Part shown: one piece after another, positions 23,318-34,430 of the stretch
Layout of the letters: each line of letters starts with the position of its first letter
Numbering within the stretch: position 1 is the stretch's first letter
Assembly: GCA_029582265.1 (NCBI GenBank)
Contig: CM055823.1
Coordinates: 29,293,560 to 29,357,559 of the forward strand
DNA: 64,000 nucleotides
Reading direction: 5' to 3'
Source of the DNA: Zoroaster sp. YZ-2022
Taxonomy: Eukaryota > Echinodermata > Asteroidea > Forcipulatida > Zoroasteridae
Position numbers and translations under genes: made by a program
The notes under the pieces: generated by a model
The model's input: only the letters and a program-made list of their open reading frames with translations
What the model was told of the DNA's origin: nothing
Database searches by the model: none

Positions 23318-23477
23318 GGTCTGGAATTTCACAAAGTCTACGGATGCCATTGCCTCCATTGCCCTGGTCTTGGCCTTGGTGCCCCTTAAAAATGTTCCCT
23401 TGGACATTCTGATATAATGGAAGTGCCCTTTACTCAGGGAAAGTGGCCTTGCCCCTACAAGAATGAAATTCCAGGGC
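23318..23477. mobile_element. CCTGGAATTTCA MITE copy 2
   Basis: It begins TCTGGAATTTCACAAAG and ends GAATGAAATTCCAGGGC. The interior is nearly the same as copy 1 at 22884-23012 (CCCTGGTCTTGGCCTTGGTG). It lies in the intron after the first SBF exon. Confidence 0.65.
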
Positions 23478-23599
23478 TAAGGTTTGCAGTAGAACTATTT
23501 AACAATTGTAATAAACAGTGGCAGGTACTGCTTAGGTACATGTACATGTATGTATGTGTAGCAGAGTGGAGGATCTAGATGCAGGTGGATGGATCTTGA

Positions 23600-24003
23600 T
23601 TAGGCCAAACAAAAAGTCTCCGGTTTCTGGTCACTGGTCGGCATCAAAATTGGTGTGTTGACGCTCTTTTTTTGGGGTAATTCCCCCCCCCCCCCCTCCC
23701 CCTGCCAACCAGTGAAATATGTGATACATGTACATGCAGTTATTGGAACAAGACCAGATTTCCCATACACAAAGTATGGTAGCTAAGAGAGGGCCCACGA
23801 ATTAGGCAACTGTTCACACCCCTAGATGTGAAAAAGTTGTTTAAAACACAGCCCGGCCAGAGTTCCAATCGATCCAGCAATTTTGGCTGCAATTGGACAT
23901 CGTTTCATAGCAAAGAAAAAACAAAACTAAAAATGCTGACGCGCCGGTCTGAAGTGATGTACACGGAGACCAGAAACCGGAGACATTTTTGTTTTTGCCT
24001 TAG
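23600..24003 (+). mobile_element. CTCCGGTTTCTGGTC MITE, full copy in SBF intron
   Basis: It starts AGGCCAAACAAAAAGTCTCC-GGTTTCTGGTC and ends GACCAGAAACCGGAGAC-ATTTTTGTTTTTGCC. These are inverted repeats of roughly 35 bp. Inside is GATCCAGCAATTTTGGCTGC, shared by all copies (split copy 14735-17850, full copy 45243-45620, fragments at 42950 and 44523). Its right end is only ~74 bp before the second SBF exon. Confidence 0.8.
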
Positions 24004-24076
24004 CTCGATGAAGCGTGAAGGCAAGACAAGTCAAAACAAGTCAAAATAATCTTGAAACAATTGTCTGTCTGTTCAG

Positions 24077-24331
24077 TTTTGCCAGCCCGGTGGCTGGAAG
24101 CTTCTCTCCAAAGCCCTGGAGCCCACCTTCTTCATCGCCGTCCTGACAGATATAGAAGCTGAGCGTCACTACTGCGCCGTCCTCACCTTCTCCGAGGCTG
24201 TCAAGATGACACCCACGAGGCCCGACGACTTGGAGGATGAACTGGATGGCGCCCTTGTCCACCATACGATGATGTTTGCACCGAAGAGTCTAGTTCTTAT
24301 TTCAAGACTGTGTTATTTCGAAACACTCAAG
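24077..24331 (+). CDS. SBF1/SBF2 (MTMR5/MTMR13)-like exon, uDENN continued
   Basis: The exon follows a CTGTTCAG acceptor and runs 255 nt (85 codons) to a GTAGAT donor. It reads FCQPGGWKLL, EPTFFIAVLTDIEAERHYCA, VLTFSEAV and MMFAPKSLVLISRLCYFETL. Joined to the previous exon this gives GIDL-FCQPGGW, the SBF uDENN signature. The region LTDI.-ER-YC and the APKSLVL-SRL block belong to the uDENN/cDENN linker. The frame is clean. The next expected exon (start of cDENN) is not seen in the following 4.8 kb before the N gap, so over 90% of this ~1,800-residue protein is absent from the window. Confidence 0.92.
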
Positions 24332-27290
24332 GTAGATACATACATGTAATCCAAGGAAGATTTGCACACATGAATATTTTATCACTAAACTATGTTTTCC
24401 TTACGTACATTTCATTTTCATTTTAGTAGAGAAATGTTTTTAAGAAAATATTTTATTCTATTACCATTTTAACGGAGATTTGTTTCAAGGAATATTTGCA
24501 CAATGAATATTTTATTCCTGAAATATTTTTTCCTTATTACTGAAATATTTTTTCCTTATTACTGAAATATTTTTTCCTTATTACTGAAATATTTTTTCTT
24601 TATTACTGAAATATTTTTTCTTTACGTACATTTCTTTTCATTTTATTAGAGAAATGTTTAGAAAATATTTTATTTCCATTTTAGTAGGGCTCGCGCACAT
24701 GGTGGTTGAAACTGGTTCCACTTTGTGTACAAAATTAACGCCCGCAATCACTGCACGCACGCTACGCATCAACGCCAACAGAACAAAGATTTTTAGTTTT
24801 AAAAAGTCGGATTTATCATTCCTTGTTTAAGAGTGAAATCTAAAAAAGATTCCTCAGAATTTTGAAAAATAGTTGAATCATGTAATAAACTTACATTATA
24901 TTCCCATTTTGATTGAGATTGACGTTTAAATTACACTTTTTTTGCTGTTTGAAAAGTCTCATTTTATCATCGAGTACGACAAGCGTAGTGCTTGCCATGG
25001 TAAATTCACAGCCGTCCGGCAGGTCTCCACGGCCGGCCGGACTCGACTCTGCTGGTGACTGTTTTTAACTCAGTTTCGACAGTAGTAACACACTGTAGAC
25101 GTCTAGGAACCATACATTAGTCAGAAGCTGATGAAAAACTGCATTCAACCGTCCTCGGTCCATGATTATCTGTCATCGCGTTGCAAAGTTGTGATATTTA
25201 AAAAAAAATTCAATACTTTTTCTTTACTAAAAATTGTTTAAATAGTAATCGGACCTTTTATATTTTAATAAGAAATATTTAATCTTAAAATAAGTTTTTT
25301 TTTATCCTGAAAATATAATTTTACTTCGAGTTATAGAAATTTTGTGATTTCATTAGCGGCCTTTTGTTTGATGGTTACGGCCACAGATTTTTTTTTTTTG
25401 TACACCGCAGCGACGGTTTTGCACGCATTTCGCCTTGTGTCAAGACTATGAACCCATTCAGCACGCATGCTGCCGAAGGGAATTTCGACACGCAAAAAAC
25501 CTACCATCAACGGAGAGGGAATGGCTCCATGAGTTCCACTGCAGAGCGCGACTGCAGCTTGGAGTTTTCTATCGTCGCGCGCCTAGGGTTTCGTAGTCTC
25601 TCTCTCAAGACTGGAATTGGCACTTTTACTGCACAAAACCCGTCGCTGCGGTGTAAAAAAAAACGCGCTTGGTTTGGACGTTGAGTCATGAGCTACTCGA
25701 TGTAAACACATGTTCGAATGAAAATGGAGAAGTCGCACGATTCAGGTAACTAGAAAAAAGAGTTTTTTTTGAGGCACAAATTTTCCACTTTTGCAAACGG
25801 CCATGTGACGTCATAGTTAATGTGTCATTAGGGATAAAAAATAACATTAAACAGAATTCGGCAAGGTATAAAAACTTTTTTTTTAAATTAACGTTTAATG
25901 TTTGACCTTAACGTTCTACATGTCTAAGGGATTTATATTTTGTGGTTATTATATTATTCATATTAACTTCGCTAATAAAATGAAACTTGAAAGATATGAA
26001 TATCTAAGACCAAATACAAAAATAAACATGTTTAGCGTCCCCGCCCGCTTCCTTTTTGGCCCCCGCATGCTTTTTTTACTATTTTTTATTTTCAATTTTT
26101 TTTATTTTTTTTTTATTTTTATTTATTTTTTTATTTTTTTAGAATTGAGGTAAAATTCACAAAAATCATAAAATAAAACCATTTAAGGTGCTCCAGATTG
26201 CACAGTAAAACCTACATTGCTTTCTTTTTAACCAAAATGATCTTGGTTTCAAATTTTGTCAAAATTGGGCATTCAGAATTGGACTTATGACATTTACGCA
26301 TATTAATGAGCTAAAATGTCCGTTTTTGGTAAAAAATTGCTTAAAAGTAAGTTTTTTTTGTAAAAATTCAAATGTTTTCTTTCTTTTTAATGGTCAAGAT
26401 AGTGTAACTGCACTCATTCCACATGTGATCCAAATTTTGTGAAAATATGATGTAGCTAATGGAAGTTATGTAACTTTAAGTGTTTTTTAGGTTGGACTTA
26501 GTCATTTTTCGACCTTGCCGTCGGTCAATTTTGGTGAAAATTACATTTTTGACGTCCATTTATTTGCAAAATATTATTTGGAGCAACTCAAAACCAACTG
26601 GAATCGATAGTATTTCTGGGTAACAATGGACAAAAATAAGTTTAAGATGAATAAAATGTTTATTTACACTTTAACAGGTGTTTAAATATGCCTTCTCATT
26701 CAATTTGTTAAAAATTGACCATTTTCAAACACGTTTCCTATACAAATTAGCGTCATTTTGATCGTCATATATTTGGCCATAACTTTGGAGTGCATTGGTC
26801 AATTGTGACCATTTTACCACCATTTGTTTTCTTTTTGGATGGCCTTTCCAATGAAAGCAACCTTATGAACAAAAAACAAACTTTTAAAAAAAGTTCACTA
26901 GCCCTAATTTTAGTGGAGAAATGTTTTGACGATGCTAAAGTACAGTACATATATGTAGGAAGATTTGCTTCATGATTATTTTATTACAACAATATTTTTT
27001 CTTATGTACATGAACATTTCATTTTCATTTTCATTTTAGTAGAGAAATGTTGTTTAGAAAATATTAGATTTTATTACCATTTTAGTGAAGAAATGTTCCG
27101 CTCATGTTCCTAGGACCGTACCATTATGAAAATGCCATCATTTGAATGGGGAAACATTATGAGTGGGTCAATCAAAAGTCGGCCGAGAATTGCAGATAAT
27201 TTTCAGAACCGTTTATTACCTAGATGCAACTTCCCTGAAGAACTTCCATGTAAAAGTAGTTCACATTTCGGTGTCCAATGTTACTGACGA
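24332..27290. other. SBF intron-like region; simple repeats and low-complexity DNA
   Basis: No further exon is recognised. There are tandem TACTGAAATATTTTTTCCTT units (24510-24620), which recur in diverged form near 26960-27060. An inverted pair, ACACCGCAGCGACGGTTTTG (25398) and CAAAACCCGTCGCTGCGGTG (25634), bounds a ~270-bp element. A T-rich tract fills 26069-26140. If the SBF gene is intact, this is intronic. Confidence 0.55.
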
Positions 27291-27740
27291 TACATATGAC
27301 ATAAAACACAATAAAGGGGGCCACTTTCCTACCGTCACGTTAGCAGTTTTTCTAATGGTTGTAATTTTTTTTAAATATCTGAAACCACCCAAAAAGAATT
27401 TCAACATTTGAATAGACATGCATGCTTATCCTAAAGATAATTTGAGTTGGTTATTACTATTAATTTTTTAATTACCCTAAAGTTTCCATCAACAAATGGA
27501 CGGAAAAGTGAGGTAACTTTTTCCGTCCAATTTTTATGGAAATTTGAGGGTAAAAAAATAAATTTAAAAAAATAAAATAAATCAACTCAAATTAGTTCTA
27601 GATAAGCCTGCATGTCCATTCACATGTTGAAACACTTTTTGGTCAGTTTCAGGTACTTAAAAATAAATAACAACCATTGGAAAAACTGCTAACATGACGG
27701 ATGCAAAGTGCCCCCCTTTATTGTGTTTTATGTCATATAC
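27291..27740. repeat. 450-bp foldback (arms ~215 bp)
   Basis: The left arm starts CATATGACATAAAACACAAT and the right arm ends ATTGTGTTTTATGTCATATA. Internal pairs such as TTAGCAGTTTTTCTAATGGTT / AACCATTGGAAAAACTGCTAA confirm that the arms pair almost to the centre near 27515. It is a foldback-type MITE with no ORF. Confidence 0.8.
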
Positions 27741-27976
27741 ATTTTTTCATGTATTTAAAAAATCCGCGTATTGAGACGATAATGTCGTATATATCGCTGA
27801 TATCATGGCCGTCAATAATCGACTATAAAAAAAATTCAATATCGTCACCCCCTACTCTGAGTACATGTACAGTGTATGTAGAAAGAAGGGAAAACACAGA
27901 AATTTTATTTCCAAATTATTGTTTTTCTATTCTTAATTTCCATTTCAATTAAGGCTTGTTTTGACAGTGCTATTGA

Positions 27977-28940
27977 TTAACCCTCCTACATGTACAATCA
28001 GTGCAATTTTTGAAACAACCCATTCAGGCCACTCCAAGCCATTGCTATGGTACATGTAGGCCATGGAGGAAGAAAACAGAAGGAGTCACAACGAAGGCAT
28101 ATCAAAGGTTCAATGTCTTTTGCCGCGGTCGTAAAACTTCCAAGCCAGCGCTAATCGTTTAATCCGATTATCGAGGAGAAATACAGCCAGGCTTTCTTTG
28201 CACATGCGCATTGCGCGCATTGCTGACGCGTTGTCCTATTGCACTACACGGAAGGCTGGCTCCCGATCCAACTCGACCTACGAATCCAACACTGCAATAT
28301 CTTCATTGCACAGCATCGCACAAATATGAGGATTGAAATGATAAAAAGCTAAACAACATGTCTTTGAATTTGACAATTTGTTGGCTTCCGGAGATCACCG
28401 GAAATATCCTTAAAATAAGTTGCTATAAAGACACTTTATTGTAACATCTGAATGTTATATTTACCGTAAGTCAGCTTCGGATTCGCCAAATTCGACGATC
28501 AAAACACCAAAATACCGGTGGAAAAATCGCTATTGAAGACAATGAACTGCGCAATATAAAAAGCCCGCGAAAAGTAGTGCGAATGCTTTGTGTTTATTTT
28601 GCTACAGATTTCAACCATCCAATATGTATGCTGGTCGCGAGCAGGCCGAGCGGCAAAAGACATTGTACACAAGGGGATTATCGCGGTCGTAAAACTGGTA
28701 AGCGTAGCGGGCGGCCGTAACGTATTTTCAATGGGCCACTCCGAAGTGCTAATTGGTTATGAGATAAGAGGCTGTACATGTAGTTCTCCTCGATAATCGG
28801 ATTAAACGATTAGCGCTGGCTTGGAAGTTTTACGACCGCAGCAAAAGACATTGAACCTTTGATATGCCTTCGTTGTGACTTCTTCTGTTTTCTTCCTCCA
28901 TGGGTAGGCAGTGGCTCCTCATAGCTACATGTACATGTAT
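27977..28940. mobile_element. truncated TTAA MITE hosting a nested TIR element
   Basis: TTAACCCTCCTACATGTACA opens the element. ATTTTTGAAACAACCCATTC and AGGCCACTCCAAGCCAT then match the end of the 9768-10213 element. The match is broken at 28060 by a TIR element and seems to resume at 28904 (GCAGTGGCTCCTCATAG). No right TTAA end was found. Confidence 0.6.
28061..28903. mobile_element. 843-bp TIR element with GTAGG target duplication
   Basis: The ends CCATGGAGGAAGAAAACAGA and TCTGTTTTCTTCCTCCATGG begin inverted repeats of about 115 bp that extend through GATTATCGAGGAGAA / TTCTCCTCGATAATC. The 5-bp direct repeat GTAGG flanks both sides (28056-28060 and 28904-28908). The core contains a second partial copy of the GCGGTCGTAAAACT motif. 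No transposase is present, so it is non-autonomous; the superfamily is not certain. Confidence 0.8.
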
Positions 28941-29122
28941 ACTGCATAGTAACATAATGCCTCATATGTCTGTTGGTTTTAGTGGTTTGTGATTGACATA
29001 TTACAGGGCATATTACTTTGTTCCAGACTCAGTGGCTGGTGGTAGGTTACTATGGATCGGAGAATCTGTGTTTACAAAATAACTGCTGAAAATCCCAATG
29101 GATGATGGAGGCTTGGTATGGT

Positions 29123-29622
29123 NNNNNNNNNNNNNNNNNNNNNNNNNNNNNNNNNNNNNNNNNNNNNNNNNNNNNNNNNNNNNNNNNNNNNNNNNNNNNN
29201 NNNNNNNNNNNNNNNNNNNNNNNNNNNNNNNNNNNNNNNNNNNNNNNNNNNNNNNNNNNNNNNNNNNNNNNNNNNNNNNNNNNNNNNNNNNNNNNNNNNN
29301 NNNNNNNNNNNNNNNNNNNNNNNNNNNNNNNNNNNNNNNNNNNNNNNNNNNNNNNNNNNNNNNNNNNNNNNNNNNNNNNNNNNNNNNNNNNNNNNNNNNN
29401 NNNNNNNNNNNNNNNNNNNNNNNNNNNNNNNNNNNNNNNNNNNNNNNNNNNNNNNNNNNNNNNNNNNNNNNNNNNNNNNNNNNNNNNNNNNNNNNNNNNN
29501 NNNNNNNNNNNNNNNNNNNNNNNNNNNNNNNNNNNNNNNNNNNNNNNNNNNNNNNNNNNNNNNNNNNNNNNNNNNNNNNNNNNNNNNNNNNNNNNNNNNN
29601 NNNNNNNNNNNNNNNNNNNNNN
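29123..29622. other. assembly gap, exactly 500 N
   Basis: There are 500 consecutive N. A round number like this is a placeholder used by scaffolding software, so the true distance and even the join are unknown. All ORFs spanning it are artefacts. Confidence 0.98.
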
Positions 29623-30030
29623 GGTTTTTGGTGGGGCCCCACTTTGTCTTCGGATTTTAAATGCTCTTTTGTTGCAATCTGAGGCTTCCAAATTTTTTCC
29701 GGTTATTGGGGATTCTGAGCCTATTTATACACATATAATATTTTCAGAAATGAAGAATAGATCCTGCCTTTGCCGCCGCTTAATTTTTGGGAGATGTGGG
29801 AGTGAGTGGGAGACTGGGTTGTGGGTGGGAGTTGGAGATAAGGATATGGAGCGGATATATGCATGTTGTTGGGAGATGGGTGTGAGTAAGTGACTGCTGT
29901 GGGGGTGGTGACTGGGTTGTGGGTGGGGCGACTGGGTTGTGGGTGGGAGTTGTGAAGCATTTTACACCACTGGTACATATTTTTTCATGGCGAACAAGCT
30001 TAACTCTCTGTGAAAACACAATCCTGACAG
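29623..30030. other. right edge of gap, TGGGTGGGAGTTG repeats
   Basis: It contains GTGGGTGGGAGTTG and GACTGGGTTGTGGGTGGG repeats (29800-29950). Near 29948-29980 a short stretch could read CEAFYTTG, which resembles the first zinc finger of ZNF143 (CG-LYTTA). It breaks after a few codons, so I do not annotate an exon. Confidence 0.4.
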
Positions 30031-30244
30031 GTTCATTTAACGCCTCCCACTCTGGGAGAGAAACCGCATAAATGTGAAGGCTTGCTGGGTGTGGTGGTAA
30101 AGACGGTTTGTTTCAGGTTACGGGTCTTGAAGAGCCACACCTTTAGTCCATACCCGAGAGAAGCCGTATCGTTGTCCAGTGGAGTGTGTGCACTAGGGCT
30201 TGAAGACATCAGGTGACCCGGTGAAACATGTGAGAACACACACA
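30031..30244 (+). CDS. ZNF143: ZNF143/Staf-like exon, zinc fingers 2-3 (indel-damaged)
   Basis: A CTGACAG acceptor precedes it. Across shifting frames one can read GEKPHKCEG, then GYG-LKSH, HTREKPYRCPVE, and KTSGDPVKHVRTHT. Vertebrate ZNF143/ZNF76 has GYGLKSH in finger 2 and KTSGDL-KHVRTHTGE in finger 3, in this order. Staf factors bind SNAP-type snRNA and many mRNA promoters in the nucleus. At least four small indels break the frame within about 200 bp. The damage pattern matches that of neighbouring non-coding repeats, so I favour poor base accuracy over a true pseudogene. The 3' border (CACACAT-GTCAG) is approximate. Confidence 0.7.
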
Positions 30245-30388
30245 TGTCAGAGAGAGAAAAACAGAAGTTTTCAGTTTTCTGTTTGTTTATTTTTAGTTTT
30301 GTTTGTTTGCTTTTATGTTTGTTATTTGGTTTGTTTGTTGTCTGTTTGTTTGTTGTCTGTAGAGCATGTAGCATGTATTGTGATTCAG
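30245..30388. other. intron start, TTTG-rich
   Basis: A TGTTTGTTTG-rich low-complexity stretch (30275-30360) follows the exon. ORFs here (FVCLLLCLLF) are artefacts. Confidence 0.5.
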
Positions 30389-30830
30389 GGGGTTTGGTCC
30401 GGCTAGACCAAAGGGAGACCCAGGCCTGCTACTCCACAGGAGGTCCATAGTGGGCTGGTCCTGCTAGACCAAAGGGAGACCCAGCCCGCCAAGTACTCCA
30501 CAGTGAGTGTCCAGGGGGCTTTGGTCCCGCTAGACCAAAAGGGGAGACCCAGGCCTCAAGCTACCCACAGGAGGTCCAGGGGCTTTGTCCTGCTAGACCA
30601 AAAGGGAGACCCAGGCTCATACCCACAGGAGGTTCAGGGGCTTTGTCCGCTAGGACCAAAGGGGAGACCCAGGCCTGCTACCCACAGGAGGTTCAGGGGT
30701 TTTCTTTGGTCCTTCTAGGACCAAAGGGAGCATCCCAGGCTCCATGCTGGGCCCACAGGTGAGGTTCAGGGGGCTTTTGTCCGCTAGGACCAAAAGGGAG
30801 ACCCAGGCCCACTACTCCTTTTTTCAGGAT
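30389..30830. repeat. 58-bp minisatellite array, inverted, error-rich copy 2
   Basis: About seven copies of the same unit as 13008-14090 appear in reverse orientation (CTAGACCAAAGGGAGACCCA, GGCCTGCTACCCACAGGAGG, TTCAGGGGGCTTTGTCC). Almost every copy carries unique 1-2-base insertions or deletions, unlike the clean array at 13 kb. The array sits in a ZNF143 intron. Confidence 0.85.
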
Positions 30831-30919
30831 TTGTTACTTTTGGTTTCAAATCACACACTAAATCTTGGGTAATTTTATCTTATTTTTGTTCATCTACTTA
30901 AGTATATCAAGCAAACATA

Positions 30920-31315
30920 TACCTCATGATTTTCGATAGTAGTATCGCGATTATTTTTGCATTCATCACATGCTTTTGCTTTTAGAGCCGATAAACCACA
31001 GGCTGTACCCTCACAAGCTGGCCACAATAAATCACAAATTCATTTTATGCTATGTGTATGTACTTCTGAAGAAGTTCTCGCTTTATTTTCTCACCTCCAA
31101 AAGCTGAAAAAGGCTGTCCAAATTTTGTTTATGTGGAATTTCTGACTTGATCAATAATGGCGATTTTTTATATTTTTAATCGCAACATATGTTTTTAATT
31201 ATGCTACATATTTTTGTAATCACGACGGTTGCCGATATCTCTAATCGTGAATCGAATAAAAAGATATCACGATATTCGGATACATTACCTCGCCTTATCG
31301 CCAAGCTTAAATCAC
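30920..31315. mobile_element. CTTGGGCGATA-type MITE copy (degraded)
   Basis: TTTCGATAGTAGTATCGCGA and AATCGAATAAAAAGATATCACG, ending TTATCGCCAAGCTT, match the element at 59206-59694. Shared inner words include TAGAGCCGATAAACCACAG and CAATAAATCACAAATTC. Extra single-base insertions are frequent relative to the 59-kb copy. Confidence 0.65.
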
Positions 31316-31554
31316 CCCTGATATTTACTAAGGGCGGGCGATGGTAATGCCTCATACTCAAGTGTTAGCAATCACCTCGAAACACAGCAGATTATAAAGA
31401 CAGGCCTCAACTGCATCTTCAAGGAAATGGATGTAACTTAAAGATGTAAGGTGAGGTATGAATTGTTGCTTTCCTCAAAGCTGTATGGATCGTGAGGGTT
31501 AAGAGGAAGTATGTGACAGAAAAGCAACTGTCCATAATATCAGGTCTGTGATTT

Positions 31555-32640
31555 TCTTCAGGATTTTTCCCTGATTTTACTAACTTCTCTCCCTTTGCCT
31601 CAAAACTCATAAGCATGAATGAACAGAAGTAGCCACTCAAGGAAAGAAAAGAAGTAGTAGTCCTCGTTTTGGTGTCCAAACCTCTAGTTTCCCTGTGTGG
31701 GATGTGGAGAGTCTTGTAAATCCTTAAAATTAAACATGGTCTCCAGGAGGTTCAGGGGCTTTGCCTTCCCCTCTAGACCAAAGGGACAACCCCCAGGCCT
31801 TGCTACCCACAGTAGGTGGAGGTTCAGGGAACCTTGCCCTCTCAGACCCCAAAGGGAGACCCAGGCTCAAGTACCCACAGGAGGTTCAGGGAGCTTGCCT
31901 CTAGACAGACAAAGGAGACCCAGGCCCGCTTACCCACAGGAGGTTCAGGGCTTTTGCCCTCTAGACCAAAGGCAAGGGAGACCCAGGCTGCCACCTACCC
32001 ACAGGAGGTTCAGGGAGCTTTGTCCCTAGATCAAAAGGGAGACCCAGGCCGCACACCCACAGGAGGTTAGGGTCTTTGTCCCCAGGACCAAAGGGAGACC
32101 CAGGCCTGCTGCCACCACCCACAGGAGGTTCAGGGCTCTTGGTCCCTCTAGACCAAAGGTAGACCCAGGCCATACACCACAGGAGGTTCAGGGGCTTTGT
32201 CCTCTCTACACCAAAGGGAGACCCAGGCCCCTACCCACAGGTGAGGTTCAGGGGGGCTTTGGTCCTCTTCAGACCAAAGGGAGACCCAGGCCTGCTACCC
32301 ACAGGAGGTTCTAGGGGGCTTTTGTCCTCTAGACCAAATGGAGATCCAGGCCTGCTACCCACAGGAGGTGTCTAGGGGGGCTTTGTCCTTTGTCCTAGGA
32401 CCAAAGGAGAGACCCAGGCCTGCTACTCCACAGGAGGTTCAGGGGCTTGTGCCCTCTAGACCAAAGGGAGACCCAGTCCCCCGCTACCCACAGGAGGTTC
32501 AGGGGGCTTTGTCCCCAGACCAAAGTGGGAGACCCAGGCAGGCCCTCACCCACAGGAGGTTCTAGGGCTTTGTCCTCCAGAAAAAAGGAGACCCTAGTCC
32601 CACACTTACATCATCCACATATTTCAGGATTTGATTTTAC
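31555..32640 (-). mobile_element. 58-bp-minisatellite element, inverted copy 3
   Basis: Read in reverse, this is the same unit as 12983-14275. Its flank is at 31555-31735 (AGTAGCCACTCAAGGAAAGA, GGTGTCCAAACCTCTAG, TGGGATGTGGAGAGTC) and about 15 array copies fill 31740-32605. The far edge is TATTTCAGGATTTG. Indels are frequent in the array. It lies in the ZNF143 intron between the finger 3 and finger 4 exons. Confidence 0.75.
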
Positions 32641-32695
32641 TTTACCTGTCATATCACCCTGTAATATTTTGGTATGGACTTCTTTGCTTTTTTAG

Positions 32696-32887
32696 GGGAA
32701 AAGGCCATTCAAGTGTCCCTTGAAGCGATGCCGGTACATAGTGTCAATAAACATCCAACATACGGAAGGTTACACATCCGGACACACACGGGAGCCCGCC
32801 AGACACATCTGTGATGTGGGGGTGTGGGGCAAGTGTTTTCCGCCAAGTAAATCAACCACAAGAACTCATATGAGGATTCAGCTACAG
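32696..32887 (+). CDS. ZNF143: ZNF143/Staf-like exon, zinc fingers 4-5 (indel-damaged)
   Basis: A TTTTTTAG acceptor starts the exon, which reads KRPFKCPLKRC-RY, then N-IRKV-like sequence in another frame, HIRTHTGAR, CDVGV-GKCFPPS and STTRTHMRI before a CAG-GTAACA donor. Vertebrate ZNF143 has PF-CP-EGCGRSFTTSNIRKV, H-RTHTGERPY and NYKNHVRIHTG at these positions. The order and spacing fit fingers 4 and 5. The frame shifts at least three times in 190 bp. Confidence 0.65.
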
Positions 32888-32999
32888 GTAACATTTATCA
32901 CACCATGCGGCCATCTTTTGTCTGGTTTCCCTCGTTCATTATAAATTACAGAAGACATTAGGTGACATACCACAGCCTCACTGAAATAGTACTAGTTCT

Positions 33000-33660
33000 G
33001 GAGATTGTTAGCACCTGCTGAGTTAGTGTGTGCTTGATCGCCCTCAGGAGAAACCCGCCCATCCTGAGGACAATCAGAGCACACTGATCGAAACGCCGAC
33101 GCTGAGTTGTAACCTCCACTTCTTTTCAGAACCACCATTACTCAATTGAGAATTTCATGGTGTCACCGCGAATTGTTCTTTATCCTCCTCACTATGCAAA
33201 GCTGCAAGTTTTGTTATAAATCCATGTTTCAGTGCTGATGATCGAAGATACAAAACAGGTGCCAGACCATCTTTCCTTCCAGCTCGTTTGGTTAGTACAC
33301 GGATTTGAGGAAGAAAAAACAAGATGGCTATATCGCGGATAAGTATTTTTTTTTTAAAGGGGCCAAGCTCAGTTTTATAGAGCTGGTAAGTTTCATGGTG
33401 TCACCGCACTAGTCTTATCCTCCTCACCATGCAAAGCTGCAAAGTTTGTTATAACCATGTCGGTGCTGATGATCAGTATAAAACAGGTGCCAGACTATCT
33501 TTCCTTCCAGCCTCAGTTTGCTAGTACATGGATTTGAGTGAAGAAAAAACAAGATGGCTATATCATGGATAAGGTTTTTTTTAAGCAGCTAAGCTTCTCA
33601 GTTTTATAGAGCTATAAGCGGATAAATACGTTTTCAGCTGCAAAATTCTGTTACGGGTTT
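33000..33660. repeat. ~235-bp direct duplication in ZNF143 intron
   Basis: The segment TTTCATGGTGTCACCGC ... AACAAGATGGCTATATC ... AGTTTTATAGAGCT occurs at about 33155-33385 and again at 33390-33615. The copies differ mainly by short indels. The preceding text, ATCAGAGCACACTGATCGAA, belongs to the repeat that fills 35930-36960. Confidence 0.75.
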
Positions 33661-33679
33661 TTTGTAGGTTAGGCAAGGC

Positions 33680-34060
33680 AACATGTGTGGCCGGCTTCAT
33701 CAAAACCAGAGGAAATGTCCTTCCCCTCAAATTTCACATTTGAGATATATTTCAGAGGTCAAGTGTCACCTGCATGTACCGAAGCCATACTTTCACACGG
33801 GTTGTGTATGTAGGGTTTTTCCTTGTCAGAATATCGCTCTTTTTGCTCAGCATATCCGGACCAGGGCCAGTCAGCCTTTTTTACAGTCATTGTTCCTTGT
33901 AATTCTTATATTGCATTGTCTCTACCATGTATTTTGTGTTTATTGTTTACACTGGATGTGTCACTGCACCATGAGAGCTGCCTCTTTGGACGGATAAATC
34001 GCATTACAATGTTCATTATTATTATTATATATTATTTTAATTTGGTTGTAAAATAAGGTA
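33680..34060 (+). mobile_element. possible LINE 3' end with ATTATT tail
   Basis: Frames here include SISGPGPVSLFYSHCSL and an ending such as SCLFGRINRITMF, followed by TTATTATTATTATATATTAT. A short hydrophobic ORF end plus an ATT-rich tail suggests a LINE 3' end, but the protein is not clearly assignable. An intron-retained reading is equally possible. Confidence 0.3.
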
Positions 34061-34430
34061 TGTTGCATTTTTGGGACAGAACATTTAAATGGTTGTCTTT
34101 ATAATTAACCTCTGTCATTAAGCAGTGGACTTAGTATTCTTCAAACACAAATCTTTTGAGAAGAAGTAAATGATGAGAAATCATTGATGAATAAATTTGT
34201 TGTAACGTAGTTACTTCAGTGTTGACGCTTTCAAAGTCAAGTGTCACTGTTTGCGATGTCCCCGGGTTTTCATTTTAATTTGCTGTAAAATAAAGGTATG
34301 TTTCATTTTAGGACACAAAATTTAAATGTCTTTATAATTACTAACCTGTCATTCATCAAGCTTCCATGGACATTTTATTCTTCTTAAAGCACAAATCTTT
34401 TGAGAAGTAAAATGAGAAACTGATAAAAAA
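34036..34430. repeat. ~235-bp direct duplication (TTTTAATTTG ... CAAATCTTTTGAGAAG)
   Basis: The segment TTTTAATTTGGTTGTAAAAT ... ACACAAATCTTTTGAGAAG is present at about 34036-34190 and again at 34272-34415. The copies differ by many short indels. As with the 33-kb duplication, this may be real or may come from assembling noisy reads twice. Confidence 0.65.

Noticed and set aside
29013..29893. ORFs of 180-263 codons across the gap
   Set aside because: They consist of X from the N run; only short ends are sequence.
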